Assembly (NCBI RefSeq): GCF_029227915.1
Contig: NC_079887.1
Location: forward strand, 12,960,001 to 13,024,000
DNA from: Hydractinia symbiolongicarpus
Taxonomy: Eukaryota > Cnidaria > Hydrozoa > Anthoathecata > Hydractiniidae
Direction: 5' to 3'
DNA: 64,000 bases
The position numbers and the translations under genes were made by a program. Positions 51,035 through 64,000 of this stretch are shown one piece after another. The notes under the pieces are model-generated. The model did no database searches. It saw only the letters and a program-made list of their open reading frames with translations, and was not told the DNA's origin. Position 1 is the stretch's first letter. Each line of letters starts with the position of its first letter.

Positions 51035-52284
51035 AAAAATGGCGGATTAGTAAATATTTTTTGGGTTTAAGGCAATCAATAAAAAATTAAATTTGATAAA
51101 TTTTCTCCCTGATCTTTGTCAGAGCATCTTCAGATCACAACTAAAAACGTCTTTCAACATGCATGTACAAAATGTTAAAAATTCTCTTGATAAAAGTAAA
51201 ATTGCTCTTCACAGCGGATGAAGAAAAGGATGACCAGATCCCATTTTTGGATTGTTTAATAATGAGAAAAGATGATAATACAGTGAAAACAAAAGTGCAT
51301 AAAAAACCTACGCATACGGGACAATACACTAATTATACGTCAAACCAACCTTTACACGTAAAATTATCGACAATTAAAACTTTAACGAGAAGAGCAAAAA
51401 CCATTTGCACAGAAGAAACAGACCTCAAAGAAGAATTGAATTCTATACAAAAAACTATGCAATTAAATGAGTTTCCCAAGAACATCGTAACAAAAACAAT
51501 AAAAGAAACATTAAACAAAGAATGTAATGGAAGAAACCAGACAGATGACGACACGAATTCAATTCGATTGTTTTTACCCTATGAAAAAGGCATCTCAGAA
51601 CAAATCGCCAGAGTATGCAAGAAATTTAATGTAAAATTAACACATACGAAAAACAAAGCGCTAAAAAATGTTGTAAAAGGCAACAAAATATTGAAAAACG
51701 GAAACCAAGACAATGAATCAGGTGTTGTATATAAAGTAACGTGTGGAGATTGTGGAAAATATTACATAGGAGAAATAGGAAGGAAGTTGACAACACGAAT
51801 AAAAGAACACAAAAATGGCGCAAAAAACGATAAAGAAAACGTCTCTGGAATGTCCAAACACATTAAAGAAACAAAACACGAAATGAACTTTGAGAAAATA
51901 GAAATTCTCTATAGGGAAAACAATTTTATTAAAAGAAAATTTAAAGAGGCATTAGCGATTAAACAACACAAATCGAATTTATTGAACAAAAAAGATAAAA
52001 TAAGACGATTATCTGAAATTTGGGAAAACATATTATAATTTTTAACGACTTTTATTGTTAATTAAACGATTTTTATACATTTTACTTTTATCAAGAGAAT
52101 TTTTAACATTTTGTACATGCATGTTGAAAGACGTTTTTAGTTGTGATCTGAAGATGCTCTGACAAAGATCAGGGAAAAAATTTATCAAATTTAATTTGTT
52201 ATTTATTGCCTTAAACCCAAAAAATATTTACTAATTAACTATGAAAAGGCAAACCTATAAAGAATTCATTAAAAATGGCGGATT
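51035..52284 (+). mobile_element. Penelope-like element with inverted arms and target duplication
   Basis: A 14-base direct repeat AAAAATGGCGGATT (51035-51048 and 52271-52284) brackets the element. Near-identical inverted arms (51046-51202 and 52079-52235, 157 bases) flank a single open frame. A 35-base tail separates the right arm from the duplication. Arms in inverted arrangement plus a tail fit 5'-truncated Penelope-like insertions. The arms contain a small hairpin (TGATCTTTGTCAGAGCATC region) where Penelope elements are known to carry ribozyme-type folds. Confidence 0.85.
51163..52038 (+). pseudogene. Penelope-like RT C-terminus plus GIY-YIG endonuclease
   Basis: A 291-codon open frame. 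The first half (IPFLDCLIMRK, TKVHKKPTHTGQYTNYTSNQ, TLTRRAKTIC) is the C-terminal part of a Penelope-type reverse transcriptase. The second half holds CGDCGKYYIGEIGRKLTTRI, the GIY-YIG catalytic motif with its arginine, and SGMSKHIKETKHEM. The catalytic palm of the RT is missing, so the copy cannot move by itself, but the frame is unbroken and the insertion looks fairly recent. Confidence 0.9.
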
Positions 52285-53369
52285 CCTGACGTGCTCGTGG
52301 AGCACGAGAAATTTGTTTGTACTTAAGAAGATAAATGACGCAAAATATAAAGGATTAAATGTCATTGAACTCATATTCGAGTTAATAATACAACCTTTTG
52401 GTGTATTTTATGCTGTTCGAACTATTGTAGTGGTTGTGGTGCGTAAGTATAAGGAGCAATAGCTTTCTGTGTTCATGTTTAAAAGGGAAATATGCAAAAG
52501 TAAACATGAGGCTGCATATCTGAAAACAGTTTGTTATTAAGTTTAAGGCGAAGTTGTAAAAGTTCAAAGACGTTTGTTGTTGAGATCCACTTGTAAACTT
52601 TCAGTGAAATAAATTTTAAGGATTATTATTATGTTGTAACGTAACTATCAGGTTCTTCATAAACTTTATTCAAGGTCCTGACCTGAGAATATTTCTCACT
52701 TCTTTCAAAGAGGCTTTAAGTCAGAATTTTTGAACATAATGAATTTTATTTTGATCGTGGGAAATGTTTTTGGAACTTTATGTGTGAATAGTAAATAAAA
52801 AAACGAGTTTTAATGAAAACCAGTTTATGTAAACCCAACTTAAATAAAACTAATTTTATTTGGTGTCAATGGGGAATCATTTACTTAATATATTTAAAAT
52901 ACATTGTTACGGCAAAATGACTTTGTTAAACACAAAATATGGTCTCTTAGAAGTCTCGAGAAGGTTTTTTAAAAAAAGGTAACGACACCCTCATTATTGT
53001 TTTAAATATATGTTTCGGGTCATTTAAACGATTTACCACAAATCATTCAGAAAAAATGGGAAGAGGGTTAGAATGTTAAGGGCTTTAAAATCCATCGAGC
53101 CATTCAAATTTGCAAATAATTAACTAGCGAATACGTGGTCACACTTTTTTAAAACTCCCACCAAGCTTGTCATCTATATACCAACAATCAAGGAAACATA
53201 ATGCTTCGTATTATACTAAATAGTAGACAATGTTCTTTCTTAAACATATTTATATAATTTAATTTTTTATCTCTATTGTCTTCTTACGCTTCCTAGATTG
53301 TTGATATATGATTTAGCAAACAAGAAATGTGTTCATAATAAAAAACTACAACCGCAGAATCAAACAGAA
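52285..53369. other. Intergenic, no gene seen
   Basis: Spacer between the Penelope-like element and the modular secreted gene; no TATA box or other promoter stands out. Confidence 0.5.
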
Positions 53370-56300
53370 ATGATATGCAAACGATTGCTTTTGCTGGTGT
53401 TACTTGCCACCAGTTTGGACAGATGTTCTAGTGCGTTTTTAGATTATGGAAGTTCTGTTGGTGACACAGGACTCGGTGGAGGTGACGATAATACCTATCT
53501 TGTGACTACAAAAGAAAACATCAAAATGTGGAAAACTGACCAAACAATGTTTTATGTAAGTTTAATGAACAGTTTTTTTAATTAGATATGTGTTTGATAT
53601 TAAAAATATAGATGGATTTATATCTTTATAACCGATTATTATTCTACATGAACATTAATTAAGCAAATATAAAATCTAACATATAAATACGCCCACTATT
53701 AAGAAGTACTTAAATACAGTATGGCATTTACAGTATGGCAAAAGGAAAATTAGAATTTCTTGGCCAATAAATAGTATATATATAAATTATAACGCGTTGC
53801 ATTCTTTTCAGCGGTAGTAATGTGATTAATGTTCTTCGATGATGCGTGAAATGTATTAAATTAAAAACATGATTTTGACAAAACAAAGGTGGTGCATACA
53901 AGGAATCATAAATTAGCAGGTAGCAATACCTAAAAAAGGTTTTATACTTAAAAAAATTACATTTTTACAACTAGTAAAATCTTCTTCATTTATTTGAAGG
54001 GGACTGGTCAGTTTCTTATAAAGTGGTTTTTTATATATAAAAAAACATGTGCCAATCAAAAATCAACTTTAGTTTTCACTGCATTTTTCACATAAAATCT
54101 AAACTCAGCAGTGTTTTGATCGACGTGGGACGAAACCCCCTGTGAAAAAAGATCTTGGGCATAATAATCCTTTAATTGTGACCATCGCAGCATACATTTT
54201 AGTGATTAAAATAAATTATTTTACCTTAGTTAGGAGGCTGGGAGTCCTTATAAGGTAAAGAGTAAGAACTAATCATGGCAGGAGATCAACAAATCCGTGT
54301 TTGTTAACAAAGACTTTTAATTACTCAAAGGAGGTCCAGAATATCCTCCGCTGTGGGTGATTTTCTTGTTAACACAAAAAGACCCTTGTGAAGCCTTCTA
54401 ATTATGGTCTGCAGTGCGAAGTTTTGTTTTCACCTAGAGACAACAATAACAATCATTAGTAGTATAACAGATACGACTAGCTGTAGAATGAACAAAAAGT
54501 TTAGCTACTTGACGGGGTGTATTCAGGTGTTAACCTTTCAGCTTGGTTTGCTGCATAGCCAACGTGTCAAACTGTGGCAAGTCGCAGCATATATTAAAAT
54601 CAAAAATTTATGTTTTGCACACCATTCTCATTTTATTTAAGGTTCCTGCTATTATTAAATTGTTGTCATTTTGTAAAGTACGGTAGCTGCGATTAGCAGC
54701 AGCCAAATTCATGTGGCGTTTTCCGCAGGCTAACGCTTAGTTTAACTAAATTTTTTGATAAATTTTTAAAATAAAATTTATTAACAGCTGATGTTAGAAA
54801 TCTCTCAGGAACTCAAATCTCTCCTAAAAGCAACGTCCTTTAAAGTTATGTAGGATGTGCAAAGATTTGGGGAATACTTGCATTTGAAAAGCCAATAAAA
54901 TCTACATTCCTTAAAGACTGAGGTCTAAGTGGCATTTAAATTTGTTAGCCAATCATCTTTTTAGTATATATAACACAATCAAGCACGATAAAATATTTGT
55001 ATCAGAAAGTGGAAAACACTAAAATTATGTGCTGCAAAAACTCGCCTTAAAGATAAGAAATACATCAGTATATCTATAGAGATATAAGATAAAGAATTAA
55101 GTTTAATTGTGGTATGTCGTCAGAGGCAATCTGAGAAATTTACAGAACGGAATGCAAAGATATGGTGATAAAGTATTCAAAAGACAGAATTTGTATTTTT
55201 TATTTCCTCGGACTTGTCTAGAAACTAAAATCGTTGTTTTTTTCTCACTTATTGCAACTGTCCTAGCAATTGTTATTCTCCTGAATTAAAAATATTTTTT
55301 ATTAAAGTAAAATTTTCAAATCTAACCATATAGAACTTCCCGTCAATTCAAACAAGGAATACCTGTACATAAATTAGCAAACCCTTGCATAAATTAATTT
55401 GATTGGAAACATTTCTAAGGTGACTGATAACAGAATAACTACCATCAGAAAACTTACTTTGATTTTTTTCAATGCGACAATGTGTACGTATTGTGCATGG
55501 TTTCACTAGCTTTAGATATATATAATAGATATATCTTCTCAGTGATTTTTTTACGTAAGAAAAATAATGTAAAAAATTTCCCCCTTAAAAATAACTAATA
55601 GAAACCATGCCTTCAAGTTTACACCGCATTGTTAATGTAATTCTTTTGCTAAGAATACCTAATCCGATAAAAATCAATTAATTGATCAAAATATGTACTC
55701 TCATAATAGACAACTGTGCTAGAAACTCGCTGACATGACATTAAAAGCATGTAAAATGACTTAGATAAAGTTGTTTTTCTATCTTTAAATGCAATCTTGA
55801 AATTGATTGGCTGATTGAATGAAATTTGCATAATATCATTTCATTGTGTATTGCTTCGTGAACGAGGACACTTTTGCAATAGGATTTTAAAATTTGTCTT
55901 GTAGCCATGTGTCAAACTAACTGCCAATGTTTTCTTTGTCTTCTTTAACACTAATCACGCTAAAAATTAATTAATAGAGCATAGATACATTAGCTGTCTC
56001 GATTGCCCAATTCAGGTAAAACTTAACTACAGAGTGTGCATACTACTCAGTACCGTAACAGTCTGATGATGATGATCTTCCCTTTAAACCAAGACATAGA
56101 TCTACGCTTTTGACGCCCTTACAAAGGAGTGCTGATACAAGCAAACGTTTATTGCTGCCACTTGGTGTCTTCGATGATATACTAGGGTTGTTACAAATTC
56201 GATCTCATTTGACAAAGCCTCTATAAAGTTATGGCGGAAGGTGTGAAGAATTCCCTTAGTAATAATATGTTTGAAAAGCCCTGTAACGAACGGGGTTACC

Positions 56301-59300
56301 GCGAAAGGAGAAAAACGTTAACGGATAACAAACCAATTGTTGGTTTTCAAATTTATTGGCTTACAAAAAAATCAAGTTAATAACGGGAAAATATTTATGC
56401 GCACTAAAAAGAAATACAAAATCTAAAATCAACAAGTATTTATAATTTCATTGATGCAAGCGCACATTTCCAAATTTTCCATTTTTCGGAACGCGCGAGG
56501 ATAAGTTTATCTATCAAACTATTCCTATTTACTTTATTTTTTTTAGATAAGCAGCAACGGAGTTATATTTCCAAGTGATAATGGCGAAGTAAAGCCCTCA
56601 TGGGCTTGGCAACAGTTACCTAGCAATTCACTATATGTGTACTATGCTGATGCAAAATTTGATTCAACATGCGCGGAATGCAATATTTACTATCGTACGA
56701 TTGTTTCACAAGAAGATTTATATAAGATAAATCACCTAATACAAAAGAAAGACGGTGAATTTGTAGCAGCGCCGAACAGGATTTTAGTTACTACCTGGTA
56801 CAAATCAGGAGCCCAACATCATCCAGAAAAGGTTAATATAACATACCCATATGTTTTTCCTTTTTCTTCCTTAAAAACACATTTAGTCATTCACTCATTC
56901 CTGCATTGATTTCCTAACACATTGACTATTATGTAAAATTTTAGAGGAATACTTTTCAAGCCATTATTGCATCCAATGGAACGACAACATATGCTCTCAT
57001 GAGCTATGATAATCTGAGTTACTACAATGGTACTTCGAGTCGCACAGCTAAAGTAAGTAGCAATACATCCATTAAATTGGCCAAATTAAAGTTCTTGTGA
57101 TTTTTACCACTGAACTTGATTTCTCTGTCATGTTGCTTTTTTTTTATTTTAGGTTGGATTTAGAGGAACTGAAAGTCATGTTTGCGTCTTTCCCGGTAGT
57201 AATATTGACTCCATGAAACTTCAATGTCGATCTAATGTGTTTGTACCAGGTCTTTTCGTTGTTGGTTTAACTCCAAATTCGCATTATCAATGCGATAATG
57301 GTAAGTAAAACATTGTATATAAAAAGGTATAACTAGACTGTCTTGTTGTTGTTTTTGTTGTTGTTCTTGCTGTTGTTTACAATGTTATTGTTGTTGCTGT
57401 TGTTGTTGTTATTATGGTTTTATTAATACTTTATTTGCAGGAGGAATTTTAGAGTCCTCTTGCTCGCATTGCTCTGGTGAAGAAACTTGGATACATGCGA
57501 ATTGTGGTCATGTCAACGCCTCTGTTTGCGGCAGTGATGGTATTGTCTATCGCAATCAATGTGACCTAAGAAAAGAGATGTGTAGAACTAGTGGAAAAGT
57601 AACAGATACAAGTTGTCAAGGTCTGACAAATATTTATTTTGTATTGTTCACCTTAAAGAATTATTCTCTATAATAATAAGTCTCTGCACAAATTTTCTGC
57701 CGCAACTTCATACGGGTCTCTCCTCTCCTTCCACAAAGTAACCCATTACTTCATGTGATCGGCGGTCACATTTGTCCACAAAATGAAGATGGAGTAACAT
57801 GTACGAAGAATTATTTTGAAGAGCCATAACCAAACTGTCTTGATTGGTTAAAGTAAATCTAAGCATACGAAAAGCGATTGTTATATTGGAAATTTCGGTA
57901 ATCTTTTACCGCACTTAAGGGAACCTTACTTGGTTTGAACTTTATTCAGGCCAGGCTTTTTGAGTGTTTCCCTCACTTCCTCCTTCTATCCTAAAGTTAA
58001 GAAGGAGGATAAATTGCCTGCCATGAATTTTTGTTGGCACTTTAGAGAAAAATTGAGATAAGTGACATCATTCAGTCGAATATGACATCTGATATTTCTT
58101 TAAAACTACTTTATCAAAGCAAAGCCTGAAATATCACTTTTGAAATGTTGATCAGGACATTTAAATCAAAAAATGTTTGTGACTGTGACAACAGTCATGC
58201 CAATAAATTTATGACTATACTAAAAATAATTAAAAGTGATGAAAAATCACAAAATTTAAAGCGATATGGTTTAGGAGTTATTAAGTAAATTGGATATTGA
58301 AAGCTCCCCTTCCCTCCCGTCTTCCGCCGTCCTATAAACCCAACCTGATTAAAACATTTTCTTTTATTTAAAATGGAAGCAGATGTTAAAAAGCGGTCAC
58401 ATTGAAATCTGCAGCATAGCAAATCCAAAGAACTGTTATAGTTAACCATAAAATTTACGCTAACTTGTACATGTCCTTGCTCTGTTTAAATTACGCTTGT
58501 GTATTCTTATCTTAATCTTTGTAGTCAAACTTGCAAGTGCAACAACAGTATACAGAGCCGGTAAGTTTTGCATTTTCAAAAACTAAGAAATTGATAAAAT
58601 ATCCTTCCTGAGCGTCTGACCCAATTTGCTCCAGTAAAACCACAAGCATCCGTTTCAAAGTTGCATGAAGGAAAAATTCCTGTAAAAGAATTTCAGAATA
58701 GTTGGAGCCATTATAATGCTGTGTTATCGTCAATAAACACGCTCTCTCAGTAAAAAGGTGCCCGTATCAGTGAAAGGATTTAAGATTATTTACACACATA
58801 AAGCAATACTTTGAAATCGAATCTGAAACTGCTTGTGACAATTCGGCGTGGATTGCCACTATTAAGTTCAATTTGACAACTAAGTTTTGGTTGAAGCTGT
58901 CATTTAAAAGGACAAATAATTCCTCTAAAAAATCCCATAAAATCCGCTTGCATAATATTTACTTTCTAAAGATCTTGTTAGGACTGCATGGGATAAAACA
59001 TACTCAATAAAATAGTTTGAAAAGTTTTTTATTACTTTACTATAGACTGATCTTACTATCTTTTGGCAAATACTGCACTTTATAGACAGTTAATTGACAA
59101 AATGTTAGTTCTATGTGTGTGCTCTCTATGTGTCAATTTAGAAGTGATAAGTTTTTCTTACATCAGAAGCACTTCTAAGGATTATATGATTTTTTAATAC
59201 ATCGCTGCATTTTACGACTATTAAAACACGTATACTTCATATACGTCGTTGAGGGTATGAGTCACAAATAACATAATTTCTTACAACAGTGTTCCTGACT

Positions 59301-62300
59301 TTGTAGGGCAATTGAGCTTCTGCGATTTCGAACGAAATTCATGCGGCTTTACGTTAAACTCTGGTTGGTCTCGACATTATGGTAGCACACCTTCTTCAAG
59401 CACTGGACCAAGTGTTGACGCAAGCGGTATGTTTCTTAGTTTTCTATTATAATCATTTCTTTGTATCTTATTAGCCAGACGAGAGAAGTACAATAGATTA
59501 AAACAAGAGTACACAGAAAATTTCCAATAAGGAAACTTCCCTTTACATGTGACCTTCTAACACTCAAATTTAACTGTTCTTATTTTAGGAAGTTCTCGGG
59601 GATACTACATTTATTACGAAGCAACCGGGAGGGCTGCGAATTCAAGGAGCTCAATTTCTATTTTAATATCAAATTCTAATGTCCGTCACACCGGTTGCTT
59701 ACAATTTGCGTACCACATGTATGGTTACGATATGGGGTCACTTTTAGTATCACTAGCGAACAGATACAGAACAGAAACTATATGGTCTCGCAATGGCAAC
59801 AAGGGAGATCGATGGAATAGCGAATCTGTTTCTTTGAACCAATTCTTAAGCCGTTCTTCTTCACCCGTTTTGAATGTAGGTTCTTTAATAAGCATTTTGT
59901 TATTTGTATCTGACCCTGCAATCTCCCAATGTTTTTGTAAAATAGGAAAGCCACTAAAACATTTCGAAATTTTAATACGGCTTTAAAGATATGTTTAGTT
60001 TATTGTCTTTTTTGCAATATTCTCGGTTTTTTATGCAATTAATTATTTTGCGCAAAACCAACGTTATTTTACATTGCATTGCATTTCGTGTTGCGTGGCA
60101 TCTATCCTAATTGCGATTTAAAAATTTGCATTGGCAATGTTATTATTTTATATTCAGTAATATAGTTTTCATGAAACGTTTAGTTAACGTTCGTTGCAGT
60201 CAGAGGGGATGAATATAAGAGTGACATTGCATTGGATGACATCTCCATTTCATTTGGAAGAGATTGTAGCACCGGTAAGGATATATGAGAAAATGATTTT
60301 CATAAATTTTAGCAATAAAGGCTTCCTGACCAAAACAAAAACATTTCCTCTTACTTATTTTGAAAGCAAATGTTGAAATATGTGTGATCAAATTTCAGGT
60401 ATGCAGAACAGATATTCTAAAGACTCTAAGAATCATGCTTTTAAGAGAAAATTTCTCCTAATGTGTTCATACCCTTGCTTTGTTTCAAAAAGCGTGTGTT
60501 CTTACTATAACCTTTGTGATCGCGGGTGCATATCAACAACAGTACGTGGTTGTCAAAGTTTATATTCTATTTTAAAGTATCGTAGCTGTTTATTTACGAT
60601 AATACAACATAGTATTTCAATAGGAAATTATATTTCAATTACAAGCAGTTTTACTTCATGCGACTTTAAAATCGATAATTGTTAGTTTAATCATAATTTT
60701 TTGCTTCAATTTTCATAGCTCCCACAACAAGTACAACTATGCGACCAAGCACCACATGTAAGTTTTATTCTTAAGAAATACAACTATAATAGTTGGTGGG
60801 CGTTGATAAATCCACGGGTTCGCCATTCCTTTATTTACCACATTTCGTGTCTCGCTCAGTTAGTTACCATTTTGCGTGACATGCAGATGCATACGGGTAT
60901 TATATTGTAAACTAGTCCGTGGGAAAAACAACGGAATCGCCCGTCCTTTATATATAGCATTTCGTGTTTCCGTAACAGAACGCGTCTTTCGCAGATAGAC
61001 AGATAGTCAAAATCATTTATTAAAACTTTTTTTTGCAAAGAAGTATGACATAAATCGTCAATGTGTATTTAAAGAGATTTCTGCATTAAAATGATATTTG
61101 AACAATGAAAGGAAGGAACAAAAGAAAGGCGGCATTACGTCTTTTTCATTGAAGCTCTATCAAACCTCCCTAAATTTAATCCAGGTCCCTTTGAACTTAC
61201 AAAGTCATAGGAAATAAACTATATAACGGCAAAGGTGAGAACAAGTCTTTTCAGTTCATAAATTTTTTGTGCAGAAATTACCAGTTAGGCTATCTTTGCG
61301 AACTTCATTTTATCTTTTTTTACTACATCATAAGTAATTTGACGTTGTAGCGAGCTTTATTGAAACGGAAAGGAATACGAAGTCTGTAAGAAAAGAAAGT
61401 TTTAATTTTAGAATAAAAGGTATTGACTTTTTCATCATTTATGAAGCAAATGTCAAGGATTACTCTAGCAGATCATTTAAATGCAGAAATCCTCTTAACT
61501 CAACCATTGTCTCGAAGGGTATTCAAAACAAGAATTTAGACCATCGCGTTGTTTTACATTTCAATACCAAGATATCCTAAGGAGCTTATGAAAAAATGCT
61601 ATTCGTTATTTAACCAAATTCTGTCTAGGGTAAACCGAACATAACATGTCTAAAACTTTTAGAGGTATTGACCCTAACAATTTGGCATGCAGGTAATTAA
61701 AAAAGAATCATGAATTTACGGCATAGAAAAAAGAAAGGGGGAAGGGGGCGAAATACGTCCTCCTCACCCTCCCGAACTGTAGGATTCTAATAGAATCTAA
61801 AATTTATGTATTTAGTTACTACGTTTTCGAACCTCCTTTAAACAATACTAGCTTAGATAGTTTTTCACGGTATAGAATATTGTAAATACCAGCTACGTGA
61901 GAAGCAATGGTTTTTTTTTCGGAAATAGTAAATCTTGTTTTTTTCCGCAGTGCTGTATTCATATGGAATTTCCCAAGGCGACAGATTAGTTCCTCCCGGT
62001 GACGATACCGTCAACTTATATGCATTATCCAAACCAATGAAACTATTCTCTGTGACCAGATCGCAAATCTACGTACGTTATTTTTTACTATAGTTGTTAT
62101 TATGTGTTATTGAAAATGTAAGCGTGTTGAACAGAACAATATTCCACACTAATGAACAAAATATATTAGACATATTATTACCATAACTACAGCTCTGTAA
62201 GACTATAGTTTCAAATTCTTTAATAACACTCCAGCCACTAGATATATTTCTGTTACTTGTCACAGAATGATAGGCCCAATTTTTATCGTCCCTGTATGCT

Positions 62301-64000
62301 GATGCGGTCCCTTGAGTCACACCTATTACCTTTCATCCTTTCAACAGAACACCGTGCCACAATTGCTGTTTTAGCATGGCATTTAAGTTTTATCTGAGGA
62401 GTCAGTACTTTTTAATAACTATAGCAAGAGCTACAAAACAACTAATTCGTAATAGGGCTTCCAACAATTTAAGCTATGTATGAATACTTGAACAATGTTA
62501 TTTTTTTCAGATTGCCGTAAATGGATTGGTGTCTTTTAACACACGCATATCATCAACAAGTTTATCCATTCCAAATTCAAACACAATTCTAGGACTATAC
62601 ACCATGGATTTAGATTCTTCTCGTGGTGGGAATATATATTTCCGAGAAACAACCTCTCAGCATATTCTTTCCAGAGCCACCGCTGATGTACGAAAGACAG
62701 GTGCAACAACCTTCACTGCAAAACGAGCACTGATAATCAGCTACATCCTTGTGAATAAGTACAGTTCATCGTCAAAACATACTTTTCAAGCTGTAATAAC
62801 AACAGATGAGACCGCTACCTATGCAATCATGAATTACGAAAGACTGGATATCAGCTCAGGAGTGGCTGGATACAGTGAAGGTTTTTGTAACTACAGAAAA
62901 TTTGCATCTTCATTCAATATTTCTCGTTTAACAACAGCTTCCAATGTAGGCAGACGGGGACGCCACGTTTATTTATTGACAAATTATGCCTGTTTTAAAC
63001 CAGCAGTCGGCGTAAGAACACAGACAAACTCTGTTTATACATCGCAGCTTTTTGGGACAACAAGCTTCACATTTACACTTGAACCTCATCATCGCAACAT
63101 TAATCATGGGGTGACATTGCTACAATTTATCTCTGGAAACCACGCCAGCTCTGCGTACTTAACATCAGTTACAAACTCGAATAGTAATCTTAATGTAAGA
63201 ATATCGTACACAATTGAGCGAAACCTGAATTATTTTAGTCTTCGTCTTCAAAGTCTTTTCGTGTTCAAGAGCACAGCACAGAGCGCAAGATTTCAGCACA
63301 ATAGCGTTAACTTAACAAGATTTTCTACAGGCATAATGTGTCAGGCTTATCCATTTCCTTCTAAAATGAGTAGCATTCCAGTAATCGCAGCAACTGCCAA
63401 CATCGGACGGCAGTCATATTATACCTCCCGTCACGTTAGCCTTTGGCTAAGAAACGTTTCTTCAAATGGATTTGACATATGTGCAAAAGAAAGTGTAGCT
63501 TTTAGTGGATTCAGAAACATTTCAGTGAATTACATAGCTGTTGCAGGTCGTTCCAATAGTATCACGGAATACGGGAAGTTAAATTTTACGAAACACAAGG
63601 ACAGTACTTGCCAAAAAGTTAAATTCCGATACATTTACAGCGCAAATCCAAGTGTTTTTACAACTCCCGAAGAAGCGGAAGGTGAGGTCAAAAAAGGTGC
63701 AATTATTTCTTGGGTGAAGAATATCACCACAAGATATGTTGAGATATGTGCTAAACATTCCTCTGACACTAGCACTTTGCGTAAAACAGATGTCAAAGTC
63801 AACTATATTGTGACAGGTGCCATCGATCAATGTTCATATTTTAATTGCCCAAACCATCTTGAGTGTAGGAAGGATTTCCGAAATAGGCCATACTGCGGAT
63901 GTATCAGAACATGTTACGATAGAGCTGATGCCTTTTGTGGAAACGATTTTGTGACCTATGTAAGCCGATGTCAACTTGATAAATCACATTGCGAAAGATA
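53370..64000 (+). CDS. Secreted NIDO-Kazal-MAM-NIDO modular protein, 3' end beyond window
   Basis: Exons 53370-53555, 56547-56831, 56945-57052, 57153-57300, 57441-57620, 58525-58560, 59307-59426, 59589-59879, 60200-60274, 60719-60757, 61951-62072 and 62511 to the edge join in matching phases, giving over 1020 residues. A signal peptide (ICKRLLLLVLLATSLDRCSS) leads to a first NIDO-like domain (GVIFPSDNGEV, ILVTTWYKSGAQ, NTFQAIIASNGTTTYALMSY). A Kazal module (VCGSDGIVYRNQCDLRKEMC) follows, then a MAM domain (FCDFERNSCGF, YHMYGYDMGSL, DIALDDISISFGRDC), a Thr-rich linker (APTTSTTMRPSTT), and a second NIDO (LLYSYGISQGDRLVPPGDD, AVNGLVSFN, TFQAVITTDETATYAIMNY). The long last exon adds two beta-rich, N-glycosylated repeats, then an EGF-like piece (CPNHLECRKDF...YCGC) and a second Kazal cut by the edge. 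Such proteins are extracellular matrix or secreted adhesive components. The downstream end and any membrane anchor are unseen. Confidence 0.8.
53556..56546 (+). other. Long first intron of the NIDO/MAM gene
   Basis: Three kilobases without a supported exon. A 60-codon frame at 55107-55289 ends in a hydrophobic run (FFSLIATVLAIVILL) but has no ATG start or splice support. Confidence 0.5.
57343..57419. repeat. (TTG)n microsatellite
   Basis: Imperfect TTG/TGT repeats in an intron of the NIDO/MAM gene. Confidence 0.85.
60465..60550 (+). repeat. Decayed duplicate of the 36-base exon at 58525
   Basis: Intron plus exon sequence around 58470-58555 recurs here: CCTTGCT-TGTTT, GTGT-TTCTTA, AACCTTTGTG versus AATCTTTGTAG, then GCATATCAACAACAGTA versus GCAAGTGCAACAACAGTA. 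The acceptor AG has changed to GA, so the duplicate exon is probably not spliced. Confidence 0.55.
60800..61010 (-). mobile_element. Two Helitron-like fragments in an intron
   Basis: Two related head-to-tail modules read on the minus strand. Plus-strand landmarks are AAATCCACGGGTTCGCC, then ATACGGGTATTAT, and ACTAGTCCGTGGG with CATTTCGTGT. They belong to the same style of element as 16466-16604. Boundaries approximate. Confidence 0.45.

Noticed and set aside
55107-55289. 60-codon frame ending in a hydrophobic helix in the first intron of the NIDO gene
   Set aside because: Begins without ATG, no convincing acceptor, AT-rich chance hydrophobic run more likely.

Overview
The window is AT-rich eukaryotic DNA with long introns, consensus GT/AG splice sites, many decayed transposons and low gene density. 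A cnidarian, most likely a hydrozoan, fits best. The reasons are a tandem cluster of short immunoglobulin-superfamily (IgSF) membrane receptors with tyrosine signalling tails, which recalls hydrozoan allorecognition loci in general design, plus a NIDO/Kazal/MAM extracellular protein and Helitron-like, Penelope-like and piggyBac-like remnants. The organism call is inference; no species-specific marker was recognised.

Layout. 1-2.7 kb: an unrecognised minus-strand exon candidate and a broken LINE reverse transcriptase. 3.1-5.7 kb: a seven-exon plus-strand gene ending in TRAF-type zinc fingers, with a RING-like start. 5.8-30.7 kb: a plus-strand array of related receptors. The shared plan is a signal-peptide exon, a 225-base exon coding a 10-cysteine domain, and one long exon coding a compact Ig domain, a transmembrane helix and a tyrosine-containing tail; all joints are phase 1. 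Copy E (26.2-30.7 kb) is intact. Copy A (5.8-8.9 kb) has a stop in the cysteine-rich exon and takes its terminal stop codon from a transposon. Copy B (13.5-14.9 kb) is intact in exons 2 and 3, with no first exon found. Copies C (16.4-17.5 kb) and D (20.8-22 kb) are broken. A small two-exon cysteine-containing secreted peptide candidate lies between D and E.

30.7-44.9 kb is gene-poor, holding one small secreted 8-cysteine protein (37.6 kb) and repeats, including two head-to-tail Helitron-like elements. 44.9-47.4 kb is a decayed piggyBac transposase with a long (TA)n run. 47.5-49.3 kb (minus) holds scattered exons of a gene ending in a P2X7-type intracellular cysteine domain, broken. 51.0-52.3 kb is a Penelope-like element with 157-base inverted arms and a 14-base target duplication. 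53.4-64.0 kb is a large plus-strand secreted modular gene (NIDO, Kazal, MAM, NIDO, EGF-like/Kazal) that runs off the window.

The most notable system is the receptor array. Paralogues keep the ectodomain plan but differ in the tail (a canonical ITAM spacing in A, YEYI in B, a single YAEI in E) and in the residue at one membrane position (Thr, Glu, Arg), as expected of a diversifying immune or self-recognition family. That function is inferred, not shown.
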